A program made the position numbers and the translations under genes. The notes beneath the pieces were generated by a model, which was not told the origin of the DNA, did not search any database, and saw only the letters and a program-made list of their open reading frames with translations. DNA of 64,000 nucleotides. It comes from Rhodoplanes sp. Z2-YC6860. GTDB taxonomy: Bacteria; Pseudomonadota; Alphaproteobacteria; Rhizobiales; Xanthobacteraceae. Where the stretch lies: NCBI RefSeq assembly GCF_001579845.1, contig NZ_CP007440.1:5292029-5356028 (forward strand), in the 5' to 3' direction. Shown here piece after piece: positions 28,676 to 37,319 of this stretch. Positions within the stretch are counted from its first letter, which is position 1. Each line of letters opens with the position of its first letter.

Positions 28676-29483
28676 TCTCCCCCCGCCCGGCCATTGGCCC
28701 TAAGTCTGGCAGGTGTTCCGATGTCGATTGGTGCAAGCCTCGCGCCAATCCACAAGCTGGGTAAAGACAGGTTTTACAGGCATTTGCCACCCACGATGCC
28801 TAAATTATCAGCATAGACTAGCAGGAGCTGACTCCTTTTGATTAGCGCCTGCTTCAGCCAACGCTCCGCCGTCCCGGGGTTTTGTTTTTCGGACGCCCGG
28901 GTGCGCCCGTGTCCCTGTTTTCCTTGTCCTCTCCCATAGGAGAGAGGAATGGAGCGCCGGGAGGCGCCAGGAGGTTTGCGAAACCTCCTAAGGCCGGCCG
29001 TGCGATTGGCCAGCCTGCGCGCCAAGCTTCCGGGACCCATGGCCTTTGAGGGCCAGTGCTTTGAGGGCAGTGGGGGTCCCGCGGCACGCGGGCCCGTGCG
29101 AAGAGCCCGGCGCCTCCTGGCGCTCCATCCAGCGGCACGCATTGTCGGCGGCCACACCTTGCCTCGTCATCAGGTGTCGCGATCGACGACACGTCCGACG
29201 CAGACAAGACAGCACAACAATTACACTAGACGAAAGAACAAATCAAGAACATGTTTGACACCAAATGCTATTGACCGCTTCCCAAATCAGAATTAGTTGG
29301 CGAATGACCCTGCAGCCGTGGCGCTTGGCCGGAAAGGCGGGGCGGCCTGGTATAGGATTGCATGCAACGACACCCGCCACTCGGGCTTGAGCGGTTTGCC
29401 CACGTGACAGATTGCAACGATGAATGAACGTGTGGGCTCGGCGCTTCCACGCCTTGGCCGAGCCTACGTCTAGGTGAGTTCGA
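28676..29483. other. Gene-free stretch with repeats
   Basis: About 800 bp with no supported gene on either strand. It holds a short CTCTCCCATAGGAGAG palindrome (about 28929-28944) and a larger inverted-repeat element (28948-29132). The rest, including the AT-richer part 29200-29300, shows no recognisable RNA or protein gene. The promoter of the ATP-grasp operon presumably lies near 28680-28820. Confidence 0.6.
28948..29132. repeat. Inverted-repeat element with GGAGCGCC(A/G)GGAGGCGCC ends
   Basis: The left end GGAGCGCCGGGAGGCGCCAG and the right end CGGCGCCTCCTGGCGCTCC are near-perfect reverse complements about 150 bp apart. A perfect internal hairpin AGGAGGTTT-GCG-AAACCTCCT (28969-28989) follows the left arm. 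This is a third repeat class in the window; no coding capacity is visible inside. Confidence 0.7.
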
Positions 29484-29796
29484 TCAGCCCTTCAGCGCGC
29501 TCCGCCAGTCGCCGCCGCCCTGCTTCAGCACCTCGGCCACGTTGATGGCCTCCTCGCCCGGCACCCCGGATGCGCTTGAAGGCCATTTCCGGGGCCTTGA
29601 ACGGCTTCGTGGCATCGAGCCCCATCTTGGCGCCGACGCCGTCGCGGTTCGACGGATCGAGCTTCGAGCCTTCGCTTTCCGACACTATGACCCGATCGCG
29701 GTCGGCCTGGAACGTGCCGCCACCGCCCGCTCGACCTCGGTCGCGTTGTGGATGCCGACATCCTCGCCGACCACGACGTGCTTGAGGTCGAAGTAG
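29484..29796 (-). pseudogene. 3' fragment of a UbiD-type decarboxylase gene
   Basis: About 310 bp closely match the last 105 codons of the intact ubiD-like gene at 35757-37196 (shared segment [20 protein letters not shown] and FKAPEM). The fragment keeps the final stop position but has a one-base insertion near 29565, a one-base loss near 29720 and a 3-base gap. The homology stops abruptly near 29796, just beyond the end of the GST gene. It cannot encode an enzyme. It is evidence of duplication or rearrangement of the decarboxylase locus, about 6 kb from the intact copy and on the same strand. Confidence 0.85.
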
Positions 29797-29815
29797 AGCA
29801 CCCGATCTCGTCGCT

Positions 29816-30436
29816 TCAAACAGGAAACGGTCCCCACGCCCGCTGAGTGGCCGGACGAGCTTCTATTGAATCATGCCAGCGCTTCAAGCTGGGATAATCC
29901 TGGAGGCCGATATCTTTCACACCATGAAGGTGGACGTCGGAATACATCGTCAGGTCAGCGATGGAATAATCACCGCCGAAATATTCGTTGGAAGCGAGAT
30001 GCCGGTCGAGTGTGCCCAGCATGTCGCGCAGGACGGCGTCATAGTGCTTCTGCGCGGGAGGCACCTTCTCGGGATTGCGCACGACCCAATGGCCGAACTG
30101 CTGCGCAAGAGTGGTGAAAGTCGCGGAGCCGTAGAACAACCATTGATCCACCTTCGCGCGGGCGACCGGATCGCTCGGATAGAGCTTGCCGGATTTTTCG
30201 GCGAGGTATTTGAGGATCGCGCCGGACTCGCAGAGCATGATGGTGGCGCCCCGAGGGCCATCGTGATCGACGATCGCCGGAATCTTGTGACCCGGGCTGA
30301 TTTTCATGAACTCCGCCGACATCTGCTCTTTTTGCCGGATGTTGACGGGAATGATCTTGTGCGCGAGCCCGGTCTCCTCGAGCATCATCCGCGGCTTGTA
30401 TCCGTTGTCAGTGGTCCATGTGTAGCAATCGATCAT
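29816..30436 (-). CDS. Glutathione S-transferase family protein
   Basis: A 206-residue cytosolic protein. The N-terminal thioredoxin-like domain (1-85) has the [14 protein letters not shown] start typical of nu/YfcG-type GSTs, [11 protein letters not shown] with the cis-proline, and [13 protein letters not shown] for glutathione binding. A helical C-terminal domain contains [12 protein letters not shown], the N-capping motif. It may conjugate or reduce aromatic intermediates. It lies just upstream of a broken ubiD fragment, which suggests this GST once accompanied a decarboxylase pathway. Confidence 0.92.
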   Translation of the reverse strand: MIDCYTWTTDNGYKPRMMLEETGLAHKIIPVNIRQKEQMSAEFMKISPGHKIPAIVDHDGPRGATIMLCESGAILKYLAEKSGKLYPSDPVARAKVDQWLFYGSATFTTLAQQFGHWVVRNPEKVPPAQKHYDAVLRDMLGTLDRHLASNEYFGGDYSIADLTMYSDVHLHGVKDIGLQDYPSLKRWHDSIEARPATQRAWGPFPV

Positions 30437-30576
30437 TCAACCCTCCGATGAATCCGACCGGCAAGGTCAAACTTCCCTCGCCTCATACGCCCAGAAGACT
30501 CAGACAGGACCAGCCTACCGGCTAAGGTCAGTGTCGTCACGACGGCGCGGCTTTGCAAAAACATCACGCCGGCGGA

Positions 30577-31659
30577 TCACCCCGGCAGGTTCGGGAGCAA
30601 ACGACGCGCGTTGCCGTGTTCGATGGCCGCAACATCTTCGGCGCTGAATCCGTACTTGCCGATTCCCGAGATGACTTCGGCTGCGGTCCGCGCCGGATAG
30701 TCGCTCCCCAGGAGCAACTGGGACACCGGCACCAGCGAAAGAAGGCCAGCCACCGTGCCCGGTAGGTTCGACTGGGCGAGGTCGTAATAAAATTTCCGGA
30801 TTTCGTGCGACAAGCCGTTCGGCAGGATGGACTTTGCATCCTTCAGCGCCGCCGCCTCGCGGACAAACCGCTGATAAAGGAACGGCATGGTTCCGCCGGC
30901 ATGCGAGAAAATCCATCGGATGTCCGGAAACTTCGCCGCCGTGCCGCTGAACAGGAGGCTCGCGATCGTGCGGGTCGTATCGGTGCCAAGCTCGATCGAG
31001 GAATCTCTCAGATATTGCGGCAATGGATTCTTGCAGCAGCTTGGGCTGAGCGGATGCGTATAGATGACAGCGCGGCGGCGGTTGAGCTCTTCATAGACAG
31101 GCCAGAACGCGGCATCGCCGAGATACTTGTCGCCGTAGCTCGTCACCAGACAGATGCCGTCGGCTTTCAGGGTGTCAAAGGCATATTCGATTTCCTTCAA
31201 GCTGCCGTCCGGATCGGGCAGCGACAGGGCCGCGAACATCCGGAAGCGTCCGGGATAATCCCTGACCAGACCCGCGGCATAGTCGTTGCTCTCGCGCGCC
31301 AGCCGCCGTCCGAGTTCGATGTCGCCGAACCACACGGCCGGCTGCGTGAGGGACACCACGGCGGTCGCCACGCCGTTCTTGTCCATGTCCTCGATCGACA
31401 GAGCGGGCTTCCACCACGGCTGCAGCTGCTCCGTGGGAGCGAGGCGCGCCAGATCGGCCATGTATTTCGGCGGCAGGATGTGGTGGTGAACATCGATACG
31501 CCCCGCGCTCTGTGCACGCGACGCGACCGGCGCGAGCAGCGTGCTCAAGCCGACTGTCGCGAGGCCCGACACCACATCGCGCCGCCGCGGATTCGACCGC
31601 GGCGAATTCTCAACAGCCTGAGCGGTCGTTTGACGCCGGCTCCCGCTATCCCATGTCAC
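30577..31659 (-). CDS. Amidohydrolase-fold decarboxylase/hydrolase (ACMSD-like), with Tat-type leader
   Basis: A 360-residue protein. The likely start is GTG. A twin-arginine-like leader NPRRRDVVSGLATVGLSTLLAP precedes the body, suggesting export of a folded metalloenzyme. Metal ligands fit the ACMSD branch of the amidohydrolase superfamily: DVHHH (H58, H60), a His in YTHPL, a His in FSHAGG and Asp in LLGSDYP. The family includes aromatic acid decarboxylases and lactonases. A secreted member is less common. It is isolated from its neighbours by 140 bp upstream of the GST gene and 20 bp downstream of the outer-membrane protein gene. Confidence 0.87.
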   Translation of the reverse strand: MTWDSGSRRQTTAQAVENSPRSNPRRRDVVSGLATVGLSTLLAPVASRAQSAGRIDVHHHILPPKYMADLARLAPTEQLQPWWKPALSIEDMDKNGVATAVVSLTQPAVWFGDIELGRRLARESNDYAAGLVRDYPGRFRMFAALSLPDPDGSLKEIEYAFDTLKADGICLVTSYGDKYLGDAAFWPVYEELNRRRAVIYTHPLSPSCCKNPLPQYLRDSSIELGTDTTRTIASLLFSGTAAKFPDIRWIFSHAGGTMPFLYQRFVREAAALKDAKSILPNGLSHEIRKFYYDLAQSNLPGTVAGLLSLVPVSQLLLGSDYPARTAAEVISGIGKYGFSAEDVAAIEHGNARRLLPNLPG

Positions 31660-31679
31660 CGGAGCTTCCTCCAGGCCGC

Positions 31680-33275
31680 TTAGAATTTGTAGCTCACACC
31701 GGCACGCGCGGTGTGAATTTTCAAGTCAGGGAACGTGTAGTTCGTGGTGCACGGCGCGAAAGCCGTACAACCCGCTGTGGGCGTAGGAGCTGCCACCAGC
31801 GTCTCACCACCGAAGCTGTAGTAGAGGTACTCGGCGCGGACCGTCCAGTTGCCGATGAGCGTGGCCTCGTAGCCGCCGCCGGCGACCCAGCCGGTTTTCG
31901 TAGCGTTGCTCGCTGCCGGATATTCGCAACCGCCGACGCTGGTGGTGCAGCCAAAGAACGCGTCGCCCGTGTCGCCCTTGTAGTCGACGTTGGCCCACGC
32001 GGCGCCACCGGTGGCGTAGATCATGCCAGGCCCCCACACGGCGCCGACACGGCCGCGGACGCTGGCGAGCCAGTTGACCTCTTGCGACATGGTCATGACG
32101 GCACCGCGCGCCGTCGAGACCTGGCAGAACGCAAGGTCGCAGGATGGCGTTTGTGCGCTTGAAGCCTTGATTCCGGTGCCGACGATGTCGCCTTCAACGC
32201 CGATCACGAATTTCGGATCGATCTGCCAGTTGTAGCCGATGTGACCGCCAAACAGCGGGCCGCTGGCGCCGAGATCGTGCTGGGCGGAGAGCACGGCCGG
32301 GGCGGTCGCCACGCTATTCACGGACGTGGCGGTGAGATCGTTCCAGCCCCAGCCCGCATCGATGCCGGCATAGAGCCCGCTCCAACTGTGCGCGGCAGCG
32401 ATGGCGCGCGGTGTGAGCGCTGCCATCGGCGCACCCGCCGGCTGGCCCAGCTTGTAAGTCAGGCCGGCGCGGACGGTGTGGATGTTCAAGTCCGAAGACG
32501 TAAAGGTCGCAATGCAGGGCGGAGCGCCGCAATTCGCGGCTGGCGCGCCAGCCGTGAGGGTCTGGCCGCCGAAGCTGTAGTAGAGATACTCAGCGCGAAC
32601 CGTCCAGTTGCCCGCAAGCGCGGTCTCATAGCCAGCGCCTGCAGCCCAACCGGTTTTCGTGACGTTGCTCGCGGCCGAATATGTGCAAGCGATGCCGCCG
32701 CCGCCGCAACCGAAGAACGCGTCACCGATGTTGGCCTTAGTTTCAACGTTGGCCCAGGCGGCGCCGCCGGTCACGTAGATCAAGCCCGGGCCCCAGATGG
32801 TGCCGAGACGACCGCGGATGCTGGCAAGCCAGTTGACCTCTTGCGACATGGTGAAGAGCGCACCGGGCACCACCGTCGCGGGCGTGCAGAACGGCGTGGG
32901 ACAGAACGCCGACTGCGCGCCTGAGGCCTTGATGCCGGTGCCGGTGATGTCGCCTTCGATGCCAACCACCAGCCGCGGATTGATCTGCCAGTTGTAGCCG
33001 GCATGCCCGCCGAACAGCGGACCATGGGCGCCGAGATCGAGATCGTGCTGTGAAGTGAGCGTGGTCGGAAAAGTCGCCATGCCGACCGATGTCGCACCGG
33101 TGGGATTGTCCCCTCCCCAGCCCGCGTGCACGCCGACATAGAACCCGGTCCAACTGAACGAGGGAGCGAACGGTGCCTTCATCGGCACGGCCTTCACCGG
33201 CATGTCGGCCGCGGCGCCCGAGTCGACGAGTCCCACGATCGTCGCCAGGACGAGCCAGACTCGAAAGAACCTCAT
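31680..33275 (-). CDS. Outer-membrane protein with two tandem Omp25-like beta-barrels
   Basis: A 531-residue protein. A GGAGGGGG ribosome site sits before the ATG at 33275. The signal peptide ends at about GAAA-DMPV (23). Two homologous halves follow: 41-276 (SWTGFYVGVHAGWG to VRAGLTYKLG) and 297-531 (SWSGLYAGIDAGWG to ARAGVSYKF). Each repeats HDLG..GPLFGGH.GYNWQI, MSQEVNWLAS.RGR and NWTVRAEYLYYSFGG. Normal Omp25/RopB-type porin-like proteins have only one such barrel. The linker is Ala/Pro-rich (GQPAGAPMAALTPRA). This is a gene-internal duplication giving a two-barrel protein. Confidence 0.92.
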   Translation of the reverse strand: MRFFRVWLVLATIVGLVDSGAAADMPVKAVPMKAPFAPSFSWTGFYVGVHAGWGGDNPTGATSVGMATFPTTLTSQHDLDLGAHGPLFGGHAGYNWQINPRLVVGIEGDITGTGIKASGAQSAFCPTPFCTPATVVPGALFTMSQEVNWLASIRGRLGTIWGPGLIYVTGGAAWANVETKANIGDAFFGCGGGGIACTYSAASNVTKTGWAAGAGYETALAGNWTVRAEYLYYSFGGQTLTAGAPAANCGAPPCIATFTSSDLNIHTVRAGLTYKLGQPAGAPMAALTPRAIAAAHSWSGLYAGIDAGWGWNDLTATSVNSVATAPAVLSAQHDLGASGPLFGGHIGYNWQIDPKFVIGVEGDIVGTGIKASSAQTPSCDLAFCQVSTARGAVMTMSQEVNWLASVRGRVGAVWGPGMIYATGGAAWANVDYKGDTGDAFFGCTTSVGGCEYPAASNATKTGWVAGGGYEATLIGNWTVRAEYLYYSFGGETLVAAPTPTAGCTAFAPCTTNYTFPDLKIHTARAGVSYKF

Positions 33276-33313
33276 TGCCCCCTCCAACCGACAACCGCCG
33301 CATTTCTTCGATG

Positions 33314-33319
33314 ATTATA
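33314..33319 (-). promoter_or_regulatory. Candidate -10 element (TATAAT) for the outer-membrane protein gene
   Basis: A perfect TATAAT on the minus strand, about 38 bp upstream of the ATG and in GC-rich surroundings. A convincing -35 at the right spacing is not seen (TTGCCC lies 20 bp upstream). It is plausible for a highly expressed porin-like gene. Confidence 0.4.
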
Positions 33320-33460
33320 ATCGGCCGGCACCAATCTCCGGGCAACCCAAACCCGGCAAAATTCGTTTGTGGAACTTGTGTCGTCAGAACGCCACACGAC
33401 ATGCCGCCACCCTGACGGGACCCAATCGGCCCCGTCAGGAATTCTTCAGCGGCCATCAAT

Positions 33461-34219
33461 TTACGAAGCGCCATTTGCTGCGAAAGCGGCCTTTGCCTCC
33501 CGCGACACCAAGAACTTGATGAACCCTTCGGCTGCATCACGTTGCGAGGTTTTCGCCATGAGCACTGCGGTATACGTCAGAGAGCTCTGGAACTGAGCCG
33601 GCAACGGGCCAAGAAGCTTGATGCCTGGCGTCGTCGCGATCAGCGGTATCGTACCCGCCGCCATATCGTTGCCTTTGCCCTTCAACACAGGCTCGAAAAT
33701 TCCGAGGGGCGTCGTGCGCACGATCTTGGACTTGAGCGTACCGGCAATACCCAGCCGCTCGAGGACTCCGGCAAAAGCTTCTCCCGACTTGACGCTGTTG
33801 AAGACAAGCAGGTCTGCACCAAGCAGAGTGCTCTTGAATTTTTCGACAGTCGAAATGTCGTACGCCGGACTGTCTTTGCGGTTGCCCAGACCGACGCCGA
33901 CATGACCGATGATCGGCCTGTCGCCGGCGCTGACCTTGCCCGACTTCGTGAGCGCCTCGGCAAAGTCCGGCTGAACGATAACGACGTCTGCTGACTCGCC
34001 GTCTTCAATCCTCTTCTTCACGGCGGGCGATGGGTCGAACACCAGGCCGACTTTGTTGTGACTCTGCTGGCGATAAAGATCGACGACCTTGGTCAACGCA
34101 GGTTCGAGCGGGCTGTCGCTCATAACCTTGATGTCAGCGGCTTGGACTTTCGCAGTGCACGCACAGAATGCGACCGCCAGGAAGGCTTTCACGCATACGT
34201 GCTTGAGATTTGCGTTCAT
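33461..34219 (-). CDS. ModA-like periplasmic substrate-binding protein
   Basis: A 252-residue protein with GGGGAAG upstream of its ATG and a signal peptide ending near KVQA-ADIKV. The body follows the molybdate/tungstate-binding ModA pattern: DIKVMSDSPLEPALTKV, VGLVFDPSPAVKKRIEDGESADVVI and FIKFLVSREAKAAF. Family members often bind oxyanions, but many proteobacterial paralogues near oxidases have unknown ligands. No ABC permease or ATPase is adjacent. It lies next to a cytochrome c/oxidoreductase-like gene on the same strand (105 bp gap), so a redox-linked role is possible. Confidence 0.85.
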   Translation of the reverse strand: MNANLKHVCVKAFLAVAFCACTAKVQAADIKVMSDSPLEPALTKVVDLYRQQSHNKVGLVFDPSPAVKKRIEDGESADVVIVQPDFAEALTKSGKVSAGDRPIIGHVGVGLGNRKDSPAYDISTVEKFKSTLLGADLLVFNSVKSGEAFAGVLERLGIAGTLKSKIVRTTPLGIFEPVLKGKGNDMAAGTIPLIATTPGIKLLGPLPAQFQSSLTYTAVLMAKTSQRDAAEGFIKFLVSREAKAAFAANGAS

Positions 34220-34324
34220 GGAGCCAGCTTCCCCGTTGAGTTATTCAACCAGTGGTCTGCCGCCCCGCCCAAAATTGCGCCTTAAATGCCGCACCGTCAA
34301 AGGAGATTCAGCATCGCTCGCGAG

Positions 34325-35182
34325 CTACTGAGATTTACGTCGCGCTGCCATATGCGCGAGATATTCGATCACCAAATCGATTTCGCGATCGCTCATCTGA
34401 TCCGCGGTGAAACCGGGCATGAGCAGACCGGGCCAGCTTCGGACCGACCTTGGGTCGCGAATGAGCTTTTGCAGCCCGTCATGGGTCATGTACTCGGTTG
34501 GGCTCATCGGCTTGTTCATATCGGGGCCGAGAGTGCCTGAACCCGCGCCGTTGAGCGTATGGCAAGGCAAGCATTGCACAACGAAGAGCGCCTGGCCGGC
34601 GCGGACGGGGTGAGTCGCGGGTAACGCCGGGTCGACAGCAAGCGCCGGCCAGCGACTGCCCGGCGACGGCTGAGTCTCAAGCTTCGCCACCTGATACGGC
34701 CATTGCTCGCTGCGGATGGTGGCTGCGCTCGCGCCGGTCCAAACGATATAGAAGGGCCCGGCGCTCGCTGTCTTGCCGGGCAACGGCGGCCATGGCGCGT
34801 CGGCGGGCTCAATCGCGAGCCAGGCAACCGCCTTGGCCGGATCCGTGTTGGTCACGAGACCAAGCGGTAACTGGGCCGCGAACCCGTCAACCGCAACGGT
34901 CTCAAGCACACCGTCAACGGACGCCCCAAGTCCGGGCAGCAACACCGCCAACGGGATCGCGCGAAAACGCATAGTCTTGCCATACGCAACATCGTGGACA
35001 ATTTCGACATTGCTCACTTCGGGGCGGGCCAGCAAAGCGTCCCGTTCAAAATGACGCGTATCGCCGTTGATCGAGACGTCGAGCACGGGGTCCGCCGACG
35101 CACTCGGCAACATAAAGAGAGCAAGAGACAAGATCGTGATCGAAAACCAGAAGAGCCGTCGAAGCCGCGATGATCCGCTCAT
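34325..35182 (-). CDS. Periplasmic protein with oxidoreductase-molybdopterin-like domain and C-terminal cytochrome c
   Basis: A 285-residue exported protein (signal peptide to SASA-DPV, about 30). Residues 35-165 resemble the sulfite-oxidase/YedY-type fold (VSINGDTRHFERDALLA, VDGFAAQLPLGL, AWLAIE). No obvious molybdopterin cysteine is present, so cofactor binding is doubtful. The C-terminal domain has one heme c site, CLPCH (204-208), with a likely axial Met in LLMPGF. It probably carries electrons in the periplasm. A small membrane protein gene lies upstream and the ModA-like gene downstream. Confidence 0.83.
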   Translation of the reverse strand: MSGSSRLRRLFWFSITILSLALFMLPSASADPVLDVSINGDTRHFERDALLARPEVSNVEIVHDVAYGKTMRFRAIPLAVLLPGLGASVDGVLETVAVDGFAAQLPLGLVTNTDPAKAVAWLAIEPADAPWPPLPGKTASAGPFYIVWTGASAATIRSEQWPYQVAKLETQPSPGSRWPALAVDPALPATHPVRAGQALFVVQCLPCHTLNGAGSGTLGPDMNKPMSPTEYMTHDGLQKLIRDPRSVRSWPGLLMPGFTADQMSDREIDLVIEYLAHMAARRKSQ

Positions 35183-35210
35183 CCCTGGGGACTCCTTCGA
35201 TTGTGCGCTG

Positions 35211-35516
35211 CTAGCCGAACAGTCGGTTCCAAAATTCCTGAAACGGGCCGAGGCCGCCCTGCCCCAGATTGTCCAGTCCCCTGACGATCACATACAGGCC
35301 CGCCAGTTCTGCCAGCCGCTGATTCAATATGACGGCGATTTGAGATTGATCCGTGCCGGACAGAGAAGGGTCCACCGGAAAGAACGTGAACACGACAATG
35401 AAAACTCCTGCGGCGATTTCGCAAAGCCCATAAATCGAACGAGCCCTTTGGCGCACCCAAAACAGGAATAGCCCTGCCACCAATGCTCCAACCCCAATCA
35501 GCGCGTGGACGATCAT
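35211..35516 (-). CDS. Small membrane protein of unknown function
   Basis: A 101-residue protein starting MIVHALIGVGALVAG; the reading frame extends upstream, but that part does not resemble a protein start. Hydrophobic segments lie at about 3-19 and 27-44, with a third weaker one near 70-85. No domain is recognised. It precedes the cytochrome c gene by 28 bp on the same strand and may be co-transcribed with it. Confidence 0.55.
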   Translation of the reverse strand: MIVHALIGVGALVAGLFLFWVRQRARSIYGLCEIAAGVFIVVFTFFPVDPSLSGTDQSQIAVILNQRLAELAGLYVIVRGLDNLGQGGLGPFQEFWNRLFG

Positions 35517-35756
35517 TTCAATCCCGATAGTATTGGTAACGACAACGATAAGGACGGGTCGGCGTATTCCCATCCGAGCGATGCACGTACGCGGCGCCGT
35601 CGTTTGAAAATACGCGGCCGTCTCAAATTGCAGCACAATGGCGGGCTTATAATATAGCCCGCGGCACATCGTCGATATCAAACGATGTCCGCTTCTCGGC
35701 CGCTATCACCTGGAAAATGCGATGCGTTGAAATCGCGCCGCAATCGAAGCCGTTCG

Positions 35757-37196
35757 TCAGGACTTCAGCGCACTGCGCCAGTCAGCGCCGCCCTGCTTCA
35801 GCGTGTCGGCAACGTTGATGGCCTCCTCGCCTGGCACGTAGATGCGCTTGAATTTCATCTCCGGGGCCTTGAACGGCTTCGTGGCATCGAGGCCCATTTT
35901 GGCGCCGACGCCGTCGCGGTTCGACGGGTCGAGTTTTGAGCCCTGGCTTTCCGGCACGATCACCAGATCGCGGTCAGCCTGGAAACGCGTCGCTACCGCC
36001 CACTCGACCTCGGTCGGGTTGTGGATGTCGACATCCTCGTCGACCACGATGACGTGCTTGAGATCGAAGTAGCCCGCGAAGGCGCCGAGGATGACGTTCT
36101 TGCCCTGCCCTTCCTGCGTCTTCCTGATCTTCACAAAGAGGTGAAAGCGCATCACGCCGCCGGGGGACAGATGCACGTCGAGCACGTTGGAGAAATTCCT
36201 GCGCAAGTGCGTGAGCAGCGTCGCTTCCTTCGGGATCGCGCCGAGCAACTGATGCTCGAGCCCGCCACCGACGATGGTGTGGAAGATCGCGTCCTTGCGA
36301 TGCGTGACCGCAACGATCTCCATCACCTCGCGCGGCGCGCGCTCGCCGTAGTATTGCGGGAATTCGCCGAATGGGCCTTCCGGCTCGCGCACGTGTGGCA
36401 GAAAGCGGCCCTCGATCACGATCTCGGCGTCGGCCGGCACGCGGATATCGCTTGCGACGCACTTCACCACCGGGAGCGGCCGACCGTGCAAGGCGCCGGC
36501 GATTTCGAGCTCGTCATGGTCGAGCGGCACGATGGCCTGCGAGGCGAGCAGCGTCAGCGGATCGACGCCGACCACGATCGCGGCGTCGAGCGGCTGACCC
36601 GCCTCCTCCGCCATGCGCTGGAACGTGAAGGTGTGCCGCGGCAGCACCAGCACGCCGAGCCGGTTCGGACCGGTGAGCTGGCAGCGGTGGATCGAGACGT
36701 TCTGCTTTCCGGTTTTCGGATTGCGCACGATCATGATGCCGGCCGCGATATACGGCCCGCCGTCGTGCTCGTTGTGGGTCGGCAGCGGCAGGATCTTGGC
36801 GAGATCGAGCGCCCCCCTGTCCTGACGGTGCACGACCTCCTGCGCGGGGCCGGATGCGACCTCCTGCCACGGCACCGGATTTTCGGCGGCGTTCTGGAAA
36901 TGGGCCAGCACCTCGGAGGGCTCGACGCCCATGGCTTCGGCCATCCAGCCGCGGTCCGACACGAGCCCCGACACCACCGGGATCGGATGGCCGTCCGGCT
37001 TCGGAAACACCGTGGCGCGAAGCCCGTCGAGCCGCTTGGAATAGGCCGCGACCTCGAACTTCAAGCGGGTGTTGGGCTTGAGCACCGCGAGCCGGTCGCG
37101 CGCCGCCAGGTGGTCGAGCCAATCGCGCAAGGTGCGGACCGGTTGCGGCGTGTTGCTGCGGGTCGCTTCGGGGGGTGGCATATCGTGCTTGGACAT
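35757..37196 (-). CDS. UbiD-family (prenyl-FMN-dependent) decarboxylase
   Basis: A 479-residue enzyme, a normal UbiD length. The start MSKHDMPPP is chosen by length and family; no clear ribosome site is visible. UbiD landmarks are LRDWLDHLAARDRLAVL, THNEHDGGPYIAAGIMI, VSIHRCQLTGPNRLG and the active-site segment EGPFGEFPQYYGER with the catalytic Glu. Such enzymes reversibly decarboxylate aromatic or unsaturated acids and need prFMN made by UbiX, which is not in the window. It is divergent from a CoA ligase operon (123 bp), so the two may form one aromatic acid pathway. A broken partial copy sits at 29484-29796. Confidence 0.93.
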   Translation of the reverse strand: MSKHDMPPPEATRSNTPQPVRTLRDWLDHLAARDRLAVLKPNTRLKFEVAAYSKRLDGLRATVFPKPDGHPIPVVSGLVSDRGWMAEAMGVEPSEVLAHFQNAAENPVPWQEVASGPAQEVVHRQDRGALDLAKILPLPTHNEHDGGPYIAAGIMIVRNPKTGKQNVSIHRCQLTGPNRLGVLVLPRHTFTFQRMAEEAGQPLDAAIVVGVDPLTLLASQAIVPLDHDELEIAGALHGRPLPVVKCVASDIRVPADAEIVIEGRFLPHVREPEGPFGEFPQYYGERAPREVMEIVAVTHRKDAIFHTIVGGGLEHQLLGAIPKEATLLTHLRRNFSNVLDVHLSPGGVMRFHLFVKIRKTQEGQGKNVILGAFAGYFDLKHVIVVDEDVDIHNPTEVEWAVATRFQADRDLVIVPESQGSKLDPSNRDGVGAKMGLDATKPFKAPEMKFKRIYVPGEEAINVADTLKQGGADWRSALKS

Positions 37197-37273
37197 GGGA
37201 TGGAGGTGTATCATCCCTGACGGCCCAGGAACACTTGTCGGTCCTAAAACACGTGGTCGTAGTACGCTTGGGC

Positions 37274-37288
37274 TTTCGGTATACGAAA
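37274..37288. promoter_or_regulatory. Candidate GntR-type operator, TTTCG-GTATA-CGAAA
   Basis: An inverted repeat in the 123-bp divergent region between the UbiD and CoA-ligase genes. Its GTATAC core resembles operators of FCD-type GntR regulators of aromatic catabolism (TTGTATACAA-like). It ends 31 bp before the CoA-ligase ATG, so a bound repressor could control both directions. Confidence 0.4.
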
Positions 37289-37319
37289 CGATCATCAGGA
37301 AACGCCTGACCGCTTCCCC

